64,000 nt of DNA from Tillandsia leiboldiana (Eukaryota > Streptophyta > Magnoliopsida > Poales > Bromeliaceae): NCBI GenBank assembly GCA_029204045.2, contig CM055066.1:22610120-22674119 (forward strand). Reading direction: 5' to 3'. A program made the position numbers and the translations under genes. The notes beneath the pieces were generated by a model. The model did no database searches and was not told the DNA's origin. It was given only the letters and a program-made list of their open reading frames with translations. This document shows, in pieces, positions 20,497-31,442 of this stretch. How positions within the stretch are numbered: position 1 is the stretch's first letter; each line of letters begins with the position of its first letter.

Positions 20497-22362
20497 TTAT
20501 TTCAAGGAAAGCATTCCAATTGCTTTACGCAAATGAATAAAACATTTTTGATCCAAAGGTTTTGTTAAAAAGTCAGCTAATTGATCTTCAGTTGAAATGT
20601 AGGAAATTTGAAGAATATTTGATTCAACTAGCTCTCTTAGAAAATTATATCTAAGCTTAATGTGTTTTGTTCTTAAGTGCAACACAGGGTTTTTGGAAAT
20701 GTTTATAGCACTGGTGTTGTCACAAAGAATTGTTACCGAAGATGCTGAAATTCGGAAGTCGCTCAACACGCTCTTCATCCAAATGAGTTGGGTTGAACAA
20801 CTACCTGCTGAAATATATTTCGCTTCGGCAGTCGAGAGTGCAATGCAGTTTTGCTTTTTACTATGCCATGCAACAAGGCAATGGCCAAGATAAAAACATG
20901 CACCACTCGTGCTTTTCCGATCATCCACAGATCCTGCCCAATCGGCATCTGAATATCCTATAATGCCAAGCGTTGTTCCCATAGGATACCAAATTCCGAA
21001 ATTCAAAGTTCCTTTGATGTACCGGATGATCCTTTTCACTGCTTTCAGGTGAACCTCCTTTGGTGCTGATTGATATCTCGCGCAAATTCCAACACTAAAG
21101 GATATATCCGGGCGACTAGCCGTGAGATAGAGTAGACTTCCAATCATACTGCGATAAAGCTTCTCGTCTACACTTTCACTAAGAGATTAACTCCCTAATC
21201 CCTTGTTGCTAGTTCCCATAGGAGTCGGAAAATCTTTAGAGTCTTCTAATCCGAATTTCTTCACCAACTCCTTTGCATACTTGGATTGACACAAATGGAT
21301 GCCATCGTCATTTTGTTTCACTTGCAATCCAAGAAAGTATGTCAGTTCCCCCATCATGGACATCTCAAATTCGCTTTCCATGGTTTCAGCGAATTTAGAA
21401 GCATCATTATCTCTAGTTGCACCAAATACAATGTCATCGACATAGATTTGTGCTACAATGAAATTATCTTGATAATGCTTCACAAAGAGAGTCCGGTCTG
21501 CTCCCCCTCGAGTGTAGCTCTTTTCCAGTATGTGCTTTGTTAGCCTTTCGTACCATGCTCGCGGTGCTTGTTTTAGACCGTAAAGAGCCTTTTTCAAACG
21601 AAAAACATGGTTAGGTTGTTTATAGTCTACAAAACCTTTCGGTTGAGCCACATAAACTTCCTCGTTTAAAAACCCATTTAAAAACGCGCTCTTAGCGTCC
21701 ATTTGAAATAACTTTATTTTAAAATGACAAGCAATTGCAAATAAGATACGAATGGACTCGAGTCTAGCTACCGGGGAGAACGTTTCATCAAAGTCTATAC
21801 ATTCTATTTGAGAGTAGCCTTGAGCAACTAAGCGTGCTTTATTCCTGATGATGGTACCATCCTCGTTCTTCTTATTCTTGAAAATCCATTTAGTACCAAT
21901 CATATTGTGTTGCTTCGGAGGCTTCGTTAATTCCCAGACTTTGTTTCGTTCGAACTGATGGAGCTCTTCCTGCATAGCTTCAATCCAGTAGTCATCCTGA
22001 AGAGCTTCATCGATGTTCTTTGGTTCAATCATGGAGACGTAGCATGCGACTCCACAGACCAACTGTCTCCGAGTTCTAACTCCTTGTGGGTCTCCAATAA
22101 TGTTAGATTCCGGATGATCCTTGGAGATGCGTAGCGTTTGCGGTAATGGAGTAGTCGGAGGTATATGTGATAATTCCTGCACATTAGATAAACTTGAAGA
22201 ACCATTAGATGCATCAACTTTATTGAAAGAGTTATTACGAGAAGATGCATTTACAGGAGTATCATCATCTAGAGACATATCAAGGGTATATTTATCAGAT
22301 GCAAAGTGGAAAGCTTCATCTACTTTAACATTTATAGATTCTATCATCGTTTTAGATTCCAA
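20497..22362 (-). pseudogene. pol: Copia-2 reverse transcriptase and RNase H
   Basis: RVT_2-type reverse transcriptase of Ty1/copia. Visible are WIEAMQEELHQFERNKVWEL, GTKWIFKNKKNEDG, the QMDAKSAFLNG catalytic-aspartate region and the YVDDIVFGA active site. An in-frame TAA at 21187 interrupts the protein. The same frame resumes (MIGSLLYLTASRPDISFSVG, 21147) into RNase H with YSDADWAGSVDDRKSTSG and ALSTAEAKY, and ends at MLSLK. The join to the integrase ORF near 22350 is out of frame by one base. Apart from these two breaks the sequence is well kept. Confidence 0.92.
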
Positions 22363-24077
22363 GTTAATACCCGATATGCTCTACTGTTAGTAGAATAACC
22401 CATGAAAATCCCTTCGTCGCTTCGCGAGTCGAACTTACCAAGGTTTTTGCGATCACACAGAATAAAACATCGACTCCCAAAGATACGAAAATATTTGATA
22501 TTTGGTTTTCTACTAAACCACAGCTCATATGGTGTATTTAAGGTTCCAGGGCGCAAAAACACTCGATTAATAACATAGACAGTGGTGTTCACAGCTTCAG
22601 CCCAAAAATATAACGGTAAATTCCGGCTATGAAGCATCACACGCGCCATCTCTTGAACAACCCTGTTTTTGCGCTCAACAACACCATTCTGCTGAGATGC
22701 ATAGGGTGCTGAGAATTCATGTTTTATCCTATTGGAAGTGCAAAAATCAATAAATTTTGAATTAATGAATTCTCCACCTCTATCACTTCGAACACGAACG
22801 ATCTTTTCATTTCTTTCATTCATAATACGATGACAAACCTCATGAAAAGAGTCGAAAGTATCCGCTTTCTCTTTTAAAAAATTTACCCAAGAATACCTAG
22901 AGAAATCATCAACCAAAAGAAAAATATACCATTTACCTCCTAAAGATGGTTGACGAACCGGCCCCATTAAATCCATATGTAGTAATTCCAAGGGCCGTTT
23001 GGTACCAACGTGGTTCAAGTTCTTGTGTGCAACTCTTGATTGTTTTCCCTTTTGACAACCACCACACACAATGTTTTCTTTATATAAAAGTTTAGGAATC
23101 CCCTTAACCACGTTCTTATTTGAAATCCTTGCTAGTTCTTTAAAATTCATGTGACCTAGTCTTTCATGCCAAACAGTTTCATTATCCAAAGAAACTAGGT
23201 TACATTTTTCAGAAATTTTGTTTGAAACAACATAGCAATTATTTTCCGATCTAACCCCTTTTAAAAAGAATACCTGGTCCTTATCAGTTACAACACATTC
23301 TATAGAAGAAAAATTAACTGAGAACCCATTGTCACAAAGTTGACTTATACTAATGAGGTTAGTCTTAAGGCCTTCAACAAATAAAACATTATTCAAAACG
23401 GGGCCTTCAGGAATAGAGATTGTTCCCTTTCCAACAATTTTGGAAGAACGACCGTCTCCGAAAACAACATGTCCTCTAGAGATTTTCTCTAAAGTTTGAA
23501 AACAGTTTTTGTCACCGGTCATGTGACGAGAACAACCACTATCCAAATACCAAGACGAATTATCATAAGCGTGTAAAGAAGTATGAACAACAAGACAAGG
23601 GAAGATTTCACCTTTGTGTACCCAAACCTTTCGAGTTTTGGCGTACGTCAGATATGATTGTGAAGTTGATACCTTTGGTGAAAGCGTCTTGATTGATCCA
23701 TCGCTTTTCCTTGACGTCGTCATCTTGTTTGATGTACTACCAATGTTCTTTCCTTTTGAAGGATTCTTCTTTGATTTGCGGGAAATGAACTCATTGGTAG
23801 TAGTTGCAAGATGTGCTTGATTTGATCTTAGCGCTCCATTCTTGCAATTCCTTCTTATGTGCCCTACAATACCACAACGAAAACATACCTTGGTGCTTGA
23901 CGATCCCGAAGAGGGTGAAGTAGGTTTGTTGTCGCTGTTTGTCGTCAATTCCGGTGTCGGAGGAGGAGATACCGACTGGGGCACAAAGACTGTCCCAACC
24001 GAACTAAAATTGTCTTCAGTTCGATTGTATCCGAGGCCGAATTTATTTGTTTGACCAAGACCAAGAATCCTATCCAA
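22344..24077 (-). pseudogene. pol: Copia-2 protease and integrase
   Basis: 577 codons are open. In order: a second knuckle CFRCGIVGHIRRNC, a protease active site WYLDSGCSRHMTG, a GAG-pre-integrase HHCC finger (HERLGHMNF ... CGGCQKGKQ), and an integrase core with MDLMGPV, VDDFSRYSWV, RSDRGGEF and SAPYASQQNGVVERKNR (D, D and E present). The C-terminal GSRCFI and GIFMGYS segments are typical of copia. The frame ends at 22344 after a one-base shift, just before the RT ORF begins. Confidence 0.92.
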
Positions 24078-24098
24078 CTTACTCCTTCCAGAAGAAAA

Positions 24099-25327
24099 TT
24101 ACTTTAAATCATCCTTGAGTTGGCAAATGGTCTCCGTCATTTCCATTTTTTCCTGTCGAGCCTCGCCGTAGAGCTTCAAGAAGTAGTTCGCTTTGTTCAC
24201 CATATCTACATAATTCTTCTCGAAATGCTCATTGGACTCTTGAAGGGAAACATTTACTTTAATCAGATTATCCCTTTCCACTTCAAGAGCGTTTGAGAGA
24301 GAAGTTGCCCTTTTTGCTTCTTCTTCGAGATCCTGCAATCTCCCTCTCAAACACTTGTTTTGCTTTGCCTGTTTCTTTGAATCCCTCAGAATTTTATGAT
24401 AGGCAAGAGCAAAGTCTTCATCTTCCGAATTATCCGATTCATCGTCCGTTGCAATCTTTTCAACAGTGGGGTTGGATAGTGAGTCGGATGTACTTGCCAT
24501 TAAGCACATGAAGGGTGAAGATGTGGACGCGTGGAATGCCGTTGCGTTGTTCTCTTCATCACTTGAAGATGACTCATTTGACGTTGAGGTGTCATCCCAA
24601 GTGACGGCCTGCATCGCCTTCTTCTTGGACGGATTCTTATTTTGACACTCCGTTGAGATATGGCCGTATCCTCGGCACTTGAAGCATTGGACTTGTCCTT
24701 CTGAGCTTTTCTTATCCTTTGAAAAACTTTCTTGCTTTCTTGACTTTTGGCTTGAAAAACCTTTGCCTTTCTTCCACTTTCCGGAGGATGAAGTTTTACT
24801 TGAATTACCCCTTCGAAAGTTTCGGCAAAAATTTCTTGTCAAGAGAGCAAGCTGCTTCTCAAAGTCCTCCATAGATAGGTTCTCATCGTCGCCTGAGGAG
24901 GATGAATCCGCGTCTTCTTCTTTTGTAGTTTTCAACGCGAAACCTGAAGACTTAAAAGTAGATGCTTTTCCAGAAGAATAGTTAGTAGGAAATGTCATTT
25001 CATATGTTTGTAATGAACCAACTAATTCTTCTACACGGATTTCGTCCGGGTGTTTAATAGTTTCAATGGCCGTAACCTTGGAACGAAATCTTTCAGGAAG
25101 AGTTCTTAAGATCTTTCTTACAATTTTAAATTCTGGAATCTTCTCTCCCAAGTTAGCACATGTGTTTACGATGTCTTGCAATCGTGTATAGTAGTCTGTG
25201 AATGATTCATTTTCTGCCATGAAAATAGAGTCAAATCTGCTCGTAAGCATTTGCAGCTTTTGAATCTTCACAAGGTTAGTTCCCTCATGTGTAACTTGAA
25301 GAACATCCCAGATTTCTTTCGCAGTCT
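24099..25327 (-). pseudogene. gag: Copia-2 gag, main part
   Basis: SIRE/Maximus-like gag: TSRFDSIFMAENESFTDYY, RTLPERFRSKVTAIETI, an EEDADSSSSGDDENLSMEDF acidic linker, the EKQLALLTRNFCRNFRRG basic region, the CFKCRGYGHISTEC knuckle and a C-terminal coiled coil. A stop at 24099 separates it from the protease frame, which continues nearly adjacent at 24077 (LDRILGLGQTNKFGLGY). The gag N-terminus is at 30214-30470, beyond the gypsy-C insertion. Confidence 0.9.
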
Positions 25328-25332
25328 CACAT
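25328..25332. other. Target-site duplication CACAT, left of gypsy-C
   Basis: Matches CACAT at 30209-30213. Copia-1 has the single uninterrupted copy ('cagtctcacatgccgag', near 14424). Confidence 0.92.
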
Positions 25333-25344
25333 TGTCACGCCCCC

Positions 25345-27450
25345 GGGCGCGAGCTCCGATTCTCGCCCTGCCGGAACCAGGGGAGGATTATGAAGTGTAT
25401 TGCGATGCGTCGCGAAACGGACTGGGTGGAGTGCTCATGCAACGGGGGAAGGTTATAGCCTATGCGTCAAGGCAGCTCAAAGAATACGAGTGAAACTACC
25501 CCGTGCACGATTTGGAACTCGCAGCGGTTGTGTTCGTCCTCAAGCTTTGGAGACACTACCTGTACGGGGCACACTGCAATGTGTACTCAGACCATAAAAG
25601 TCTTAAGTATCTTTTCACCCAAAAGGAGTTAAATTTGCGACAAATACGGTGGCTCGAGCTATTGAAGGATTACGATTTAACGATCCACTACCACCCGGGA
25701 AAGGCAAATGTGGTGGCCGACGCCCTGAGCCGTAAGGGGCAGGCCGAGAAAGCAGGGGTAGGTGCCATCACCCAACAAGATAGTCTGATTGCGGAATTTT
25801 CGCAACTAAGACTAGAGGTAGTGCCGGTGGGTACAATCGAATGACTTCTGACACTGGTGGTCAGACCTACCCTGCTTGACAGAATTCTCGAGGGGCAGTC
25901 AACTGATGACCAACTCCAGCTGGTGCGAAGTAGAGTGACTGCCGACCAAGGAGGTGACTTCGCGGTAAACTCCGACGGCACGATACGATTTCGGGGACGA
26001 ATCTGCGTGCCGGATCTACCGGAACTCAAAGAGGAAATCCTGCGGGAGGCGCATACCGCTCCGTATACAGCGCATCCCGGGGGAACGAAGATGTACAAGG
26101 ACGTCAAACAGACCTTCTGGTGGCCCAAAATGAAGGGAGACGTGACTCGGTTTGTGGCACACTGCCTGGTGTGCCAACGAGTGAAGGCCGAGCACCAGCG
26201 TCCAGCAGGAAAATTGCAACCCTTACCGGTGCCCGTGTGGAAGTGGGACATGATTACCATGGATTTTGTGACCGGGTTCCCGAGATCGTCACAGGGACAC
26301 GATGCAATATGGGTAATCGTGGACCGTCTGACGAAATCGGCCCACTTTCTGCCCATACACACGACGTGGGCGCGGGAACGACTGGCGCAAACCTACATCA
26401 ACGAGATAGTAAGGTTGCATGGGGTGCCGACGTCCATCACGTCGGACAGGGACACACTATTTGTGTCAAACTTTTAGCAGAGCCTGCAGCGAGCAATGGG
26501 AACCAAGTTGCACTTCAGTACGGCTTTTCACCCGCAGACCGATGGACAATCAGAGCGGGTGATACAAATTGTGGAGGACATGCTTCGGGCATGCGTTTTA
26601 GACCTGGGCGAAGGGTGGGCACGGTGTTTGCCCTAGTGGAATTTGCCTACAATAACAGTTACCAGGCCAGCATTCAGATGGCACCATACGAGGCCCTGTA
26701 CGGACGCCGCTGTCGGTCTCCAATATGCTGGGACGACTTGGGTGAGCGTAAGTTTCTGGGCCCAGATTTGGTGGAGGAGACCGAAGCAAAGGCGCGATTG
26801 ATTAGACAAAGGCTGCTGACCGCCCAGAGCAGACAGAAAAGCTACGCGGACAACAGACGCCGAGACTTGGAGTTCATGGTGGGTGAGCATGCGTTACTCC
26901 GAGTTTCGCCCTCCAAGGGGAACAGACGCTTCGGCTTATGAGGGAGGTAGTAGCAAGGAAGACCTCTTACAAAGAGTAATTTTGGCCACGACCCCAGAGG
27001 AACCCTTAGAAGTAATGCTTTGTACCTTCCTGCCCAGTAAGGAGGTAAAGACTTAGTTGCCTTATTTGTTGGCTATTTAGTTAAGGGTTAAATAGGTCCA
27101 ACTTCCGGCCTTGCGACTATAGACCCGAGGCGTTGTAACAGTATGCCTTGGACGTCCAGGTGAGGTGAGTCGGGCCAAGACCCGAGGCGTTGTAACAGTA
27201 CGCCTTAGACGTCCAGGTGGGTTGAGTCAGGTCAAGACCGGTGGCATACCGGTTGTCGTTACTGCCAAACCTCGATACGGAGGCTGGCATGGGAGGGAAA
27301 GAAACTCCGCAACTGGACAATCCCTTACGTAAGGGTGTAATGGAGTAACCATGAGGAGCGCGAAGCGACTTGGGGACCCAAGACGAAAATGAAGGAAGTT
27401 TTCCCAGAAATGTTAGCGAGGGTTGAGTTTAAGTTTCGGGACTAAACTTT
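25345..27450 (+). pseudogene. pol: Gypsy-C pol remnant: RNase H, integrase, decayed chromodomain
   Basis: RNase H (EDYEVYCDASRNGLGG) has an in-frame TGA at 25491. The RT/RH tail (HDLELAAVVFVLKLWRHYL, VVADALSRKGQ) ends in another TGA at 25842. The integrase finger and core (AHPGGTKMYKDV, CLVCQRVKAEHQ, SITSDRDTLFVSNF) stop at TAG 26475 where gypsy-D has a Trp codon. FHPQTDGQSERVIQIVED follows, and a missing base near 26633 shifts the frame. NNSYQASIQMAPYEALYG continues to a TGA at 26939. The chromodomain is reduced to IPYVRV and NHEERE traces near 27320-27370. Confidence 0.9.
27117..27240 (+). repeat. ~62 bp tandem duplication in gypsy-C
   Basis: 'gacccgaggcgttgtaacag' with its downstream 'gacgtccaggtg' is present twice back to back, between integrase and chromodomain traces. 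Not seen in gypsy-B or gypsy-D. Confidence 0.85.
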
Positions 27451-27467
27451 TTATAAAGTGTGAGTGG

Positions 27468-30208
27468 TGTAGTGATCCGGCCTTTCGGGGTATTTTTGAC
27501 TTACGTGTAGTCATTTAAGCCTTTAAGTGAAGTAAAATTATTCAATTCTTGAAGTTGGCCATTGTGATATGCTAGTATTTTTCTGCGATAGAGCGCGGAA
27601 AAAGAAAGCCGACGGCGCGATCGGATCTGAAATCCGATATCGGGAACCCCCTGAACGGGATCCAAAGTGATATGGTAATTAGTCGTGCATCGGAATCCGT
27701 GCTAAATATCTTGCACCCGTTAGAGATAAGGTGGTTTATCTCGTGGGGGATAATTAATTAGTTAATTAATTATCCCAGACGGAAAATTAATTAATCCTCT
27801 TACGTACGAATTAAAAGAAAATAAAACCCTAATCGGTGAGAAGAGAAAAAGAAAAGAAAAGACGGAACCCTAGCCGGAAGAAAAGGAAAGGAGAAAGAGG
27901 AGCCCGATCTTCCCGGACACCGAACCGAAGGCAAGAACGCGACCGGACAACCTTCCCGTCGATCTTCGGTTAGTAAAATAATTTATTTAAATTATTTGGG
28001 ATTTTTCCGTCATCTCTTTCGTTGAGTTCTTGGTGGTTTTTAATCGGGTTCTAGTTATCGGACCTCCGATCGACGTTTTGGTTGTTCGTCGATCGTTGGT
28101 TTAGTCATTAGAATTATCGTGTATTTATTCGGGAATTTTTGGGGATGTCCCATTGGAACGTAGTGGGTTAACGGGAGGCCGCCGCCGCCGTTGTGAAACG
28201 GGAGGCCGCCGCCGTCGTTACCATGGTCGCGGGGTCTTCGCCGGAGTCGCACGGGAGCGAAAACGGAGAAGAAATCGCGAAACGGGAGCGAAAACGGAGA
28301 AGAAAACCAAAAAAAAAGGGCATTACTGTTCACCCCGTACGGGTTCCTCAGCCCGCGGTCCACGGGCCAGAGCGTGCACCCGGCGCACGCCCCAAGGCGC
28401 GGAAGCCGCAGACCCGGCGCACGCTTTCGTGCGCCGGCCCAGCCCGCTGAGGCGCGGTGCACGCAACAGCGTGCACCCGGTGTGTGCCGGAGGCCCGTGC
28501 GGCCGTGAGCCCGGTGCGCGCTCTTGTCGTGCACCGGCCCGGCCCAGAATGCGCGGTGCACGCTTCCTGCGTGCACCCGGCGCATTCCGCGCGGCCGCCG
28601 ATGCTGTAAACCCGGTCCACGCCTGCCCTGTGCACCACCCGACAGCCCGAAGTTCATTTGCTCCGTTTTCGCCCGTTTTTCCACCGTTTTGAGCGCCGTT
28701 TTCGCCGTTGGGATCGTTATTCCCGTGGCTTTCTTGGCATGGCCACTTGGGACCTTCTTGGTCATTATTTTATTATGTTGGGTGCCGATTTCGCCGACGC
28801 TCCGCGCCTCGACAAAATCGTCGGGGGCGCGCCGTCGGGTCTCTTTTCTCATCATTTCCGCCCTCGGGGTCTTCTTGGTCTAACCAGGGACGTCCCGAGT
28901 GGGCTACCGATTGAGGATTGAGTTTTGTTGGACTTTCCCGTCGAAAAGAGTAAAGTGGGTCTTGTGTTTTCAGATGTTAGTACACGCTTTTGACTATAGT
29001 TATCCGTGCGGACTTTCTTTAGGTCCAGACGCGCAGCGGGGGTGCGCGAAAGATTCGGGTGTTCCGATCTCTCTCCAAATAGGTGGGTACGGTTGCTGTA
29101 AATACAGCCAGTGCAGTAAGTGCATCTATCGTCATTAAAGTGCTCTCAATTTATCTAACAAAGTAGATGGACAGTTTAACCTTTCGCATAATCGTGTTTT
29201 TATCTAACAATTGAAGCGGCTGCGGTCGCATTGTTCATGACACGCCGATCTCGGCAAATCTGTTTTGGGATGCTGCACGTACACAGGCGGATTGGCCTCC
29301 GCATGGGTGTACTTTTCCGGAAGAGTGGTCTTGTATGACCCGTGTTCCTCACAAAAGTGTGGGTGCCGTGAGGACCCCTTCGCGCCCGCTGGGAATAGCA
29401 CACCAGCACCGTGGAAGGGGTAAATGCATCAAAGTAGGTACTTGTGCATGAGGGGAGACTTTAGTCTCTCCGACAGATAATCTGGGGTTGGTGCCCAATT
29501 TAATTGATAATTCTGGGGTTGGTGCCCAGCTTAACATGTGCAGGGTTGTAGCGAAATGGTTTTGGTGTTTCCGGTTTGCTCCTTATTCCTTATTGTTATT
29601 AGACATCTACTTTGTTTGTCACTGACATTACCCACTCCGTGACAGGCGCTACGAGAGGCGTTAGCCGAGAGTTTGTCGAGACTGCGTCGCGAGGGCCGTA
29701 GTCAGGACACTTGGTTATTATCATTATCTCATTTCTTTTACGCATTTAGTTAATTTGCTTGTGGGTAGTAATAATCGTAGACATGTATTATTTAGCACTG
29801 TGGATGAGTTGTACGTTTATAGTTTGGTTCTTTTGGTGATGTTTTTGTATGCGGCATGTTTTCATGATAAACCAAATGACTTCGAAAAGGTTTTCTCAAA
29901 ACGAAGTGTCGTGTGGGCACGGGTTTTGCAACTGCTGGTTTTATCCTTTCTAAAACATTGATGCCGCTTTATTATTCCGCTTGATGTTGAATGTCTATTG
30001 TATGGTTGATGGTTGGTGTTGGATGTATGTTGTTGTAAGTGAGACGCCGTGCATATACAAAGGAGACTCTGTCCGCGGACAGGGAGAATTTGTGTATGTG
30101 GCGGTCTGGCACGCACCGGGGATGAGGTTTAAATTACCTTGTTAAAAGAAAAAAAAATACACACGATTTTCCGCTTAAATAGACTCAAAAACCCCCGGGG
30201 GCGTGACA
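27468..30208 (+). repeat. Gypsy-C 3' LTR
   Basis: 2,741 bp from TGTAGTGATCCGG to GGGGGCGTGACA. It includes a GC-rich block with repeated GTGCACCGG-like motifs (28360-28620), the acceptor-like CCACTCCGTGACAG (ending 29645), one GTGTCGTGTGGGCAC motif (29906) and the U5 hairpin (30043-30115). Noncoding. Confidence 0.92.
30043..30115 (+). promoter_or_regulatory. U5 hairpin, gypsy-C
   Basis: GCCGTGCATATACAAA can pair with TTTGTGTATGTGGC, enclosing GGAGACTCTG. Compared with gypsy-B and gypsy-D the inner stem changes on both sides (CAAA/TTTG against CAGG/CCTG and CAGA/TCTG). Confidence 0.55.
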
Positions 30209-30213
30209 CACAT
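30209..30213. other. Target-site duplication CACAT, right of gypsy-C
   Basis: Second copy of the duplication at 25328-25332. Confidence 0.92.
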
Positions 30214-30470
30214 GCCGAGACGCGAGAGAATTCTGTTTGTGATATGGCATTAAATAAAGCGTTAATTCCTTTGCCATTGTAAGAAGATAAGTCTATCTCT
30301 TCCTTGGTCCATTTCGACCTAGGTTTGATGGTGTGAACATCAACAATAACTTCAGTTGGATTTGACCATCCTAACTCGATAGATTGCCACACCCGTTCGT
30401 CAATGGAAATAAGAAATGCTTTCATCCGTACTTTCCAGTACGCATAATTTGTTCCTTCGAAGAACGGAGG
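30214..30470 (-). pseudogene. gag: Copia-2 gag N-terminal part
   Basis: Encodes PPFFEGTNYAYWKVRMKAFL and ERVWQSIELGW, typical of copia gag N-termini. It continues into 25327 across the gypsy-C insertion. The true start, PBS and LTR junction are missing, because the LARD insertion begins at 30471 and a deletion removed the other side. An ATG at 30476 belongs to the LARD LTR and is not the original start. Confidence 0.88.
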
Positions 30471-30868
30471 TGTCACGCCCCGGGGTCGAAACTGCGACCC
30501 GGGCTCGCCAACAGATCCGCCGTCTGTGCGGAAACTGCCGCACAGACGAAGCGTCTAACCTGCAAAAGACCTATAGCTAACATGTATCAGAGCTGAAAAA
30601 GAACTAATAGCTACAGAATCAACTGAACATCTGAATAAATAAAAGTCCCCAATACATAGTCTGACAAACTATGAAAAACATAAAACAATCCTCACAAGTC
30701 TCTCAGAATGTCCAGTACAAAAGTGGAGTCATAAAATAAAAACGGGTACATCTACCTCTGACTCTCAAAGCTGGTAAGGAACTAATCGGCCACGTCCTCA
30801 CCTCGATTTGCTGTCTCCGCGCGAACCCAGCCAGAACAGCTACCTCAACCTGTCACCGCAGCGGGTGT

Positions 30869-30894
30869 GAGATCTACTGCAAAAGGCAGATCTC
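30869..30894 (-). promoter_or_regulatory. Hairpin in LARD LTR1
   Basis: GAGATCT (30869-30875) pairs with AGATCTC (30888-30894). On the minus strand it sits between ACCCACT and CGGTGACAGG, the same order as the X and Y LTR hairpins. It is repeated in LTR2 near 37537. Confidence 0.6.
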
Positions 30895-30963
30895 AGTGGG
30901 TACCGTCCCAATATCCACGGTATGCCCACTAAGTCCACTGGAGGCACAAAAGATAGATATGCA

Positions 30964-30991
30964 GATAGATAGATAGATAGATAGATAGATA
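30964..30991. repeat. GATA microsatellite, 7 units
   Basis: Seven perfect GATA units in LTR1. LTR2 has eight at 37632-37663. Confidence 0.95.
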
Positions 30992-31231
30992 ACGGGTAAG
31001 CTGAAAGAAAGCTACAGCTAAAACATGTCCCAAACATAGTGCTCAAAAGGAAACTCTATCATAAACATACTATGCATACACTCTCACCACTAAATGCCTC
31101 AAGTATCATGCTCTAAGGAAAACTCATCTAAGAGCAGCTATACACCACTCTCACGCAAGGTGCTCTCGAAACCCAAATCTCAACGACTGTCCAAGACTGG
31201 CCCAGTCAAGCCCGCGCCTGTAGTCTAGGAA

Positions 31232-31442
31232 CGCACCTGCCCACTCTACGTGGTGCGTCCTACTGACTACTATGGACGCACCTGCCCACTCTACGTGGGG
31301 CGTCCCGCTGACTACTACGAACGCACCTGCCCACTGCGTGTGGGGCGTCCTGCTGACTACTATGGACGCACCTGCCCACTCCACGTGAGGCGTCCTGCCG
31401 ACTACTACGAACGCACCTGCCCACTGCATGTGGGGCGTCCTA
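31232..31442 (-). repeat. 45-bp tandem array, LTR1
   Basis: Five units starting CGCACCTGCCCACT at 31232, 31277, 31322, 31367 and 31412; alternate units resemble each other (90-bp second order). The period is a multiple of three, so the minus-strand frame stays open with a 15-residue repeat around EWAGASIVVSRTP. There is no evidence that it is translated. The same array is in LTR2 (37904-38112). Confidence 0.85.

Larger units (their letters stand above)
25333..30208 (+). mobile_element. Gypsy-C, 5'-truncated Ty3/gypsy with two U5-type ends
   Basis: It lies between CACAT duplications but has no 5' LTR, gag, protease or RT. The left tip is TGTCACGCCCCCGGG, the exact reverse complement of the right tip CCCGGGGGCGTGACA, and it runs straight into RNase H coding sequence. 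A normal left end would be TGTAGTGATCC, as at 27468. The remaining pol is followed by a full 3' LTR. Confidence 0.88.

Noticed and set aside
28055..28855. 266-codon ORF in the gypsy-C LTR as a host gene
   Set aside because: It crosses a GC-rich repeat block within a defined LTR and has no recognisable domain.
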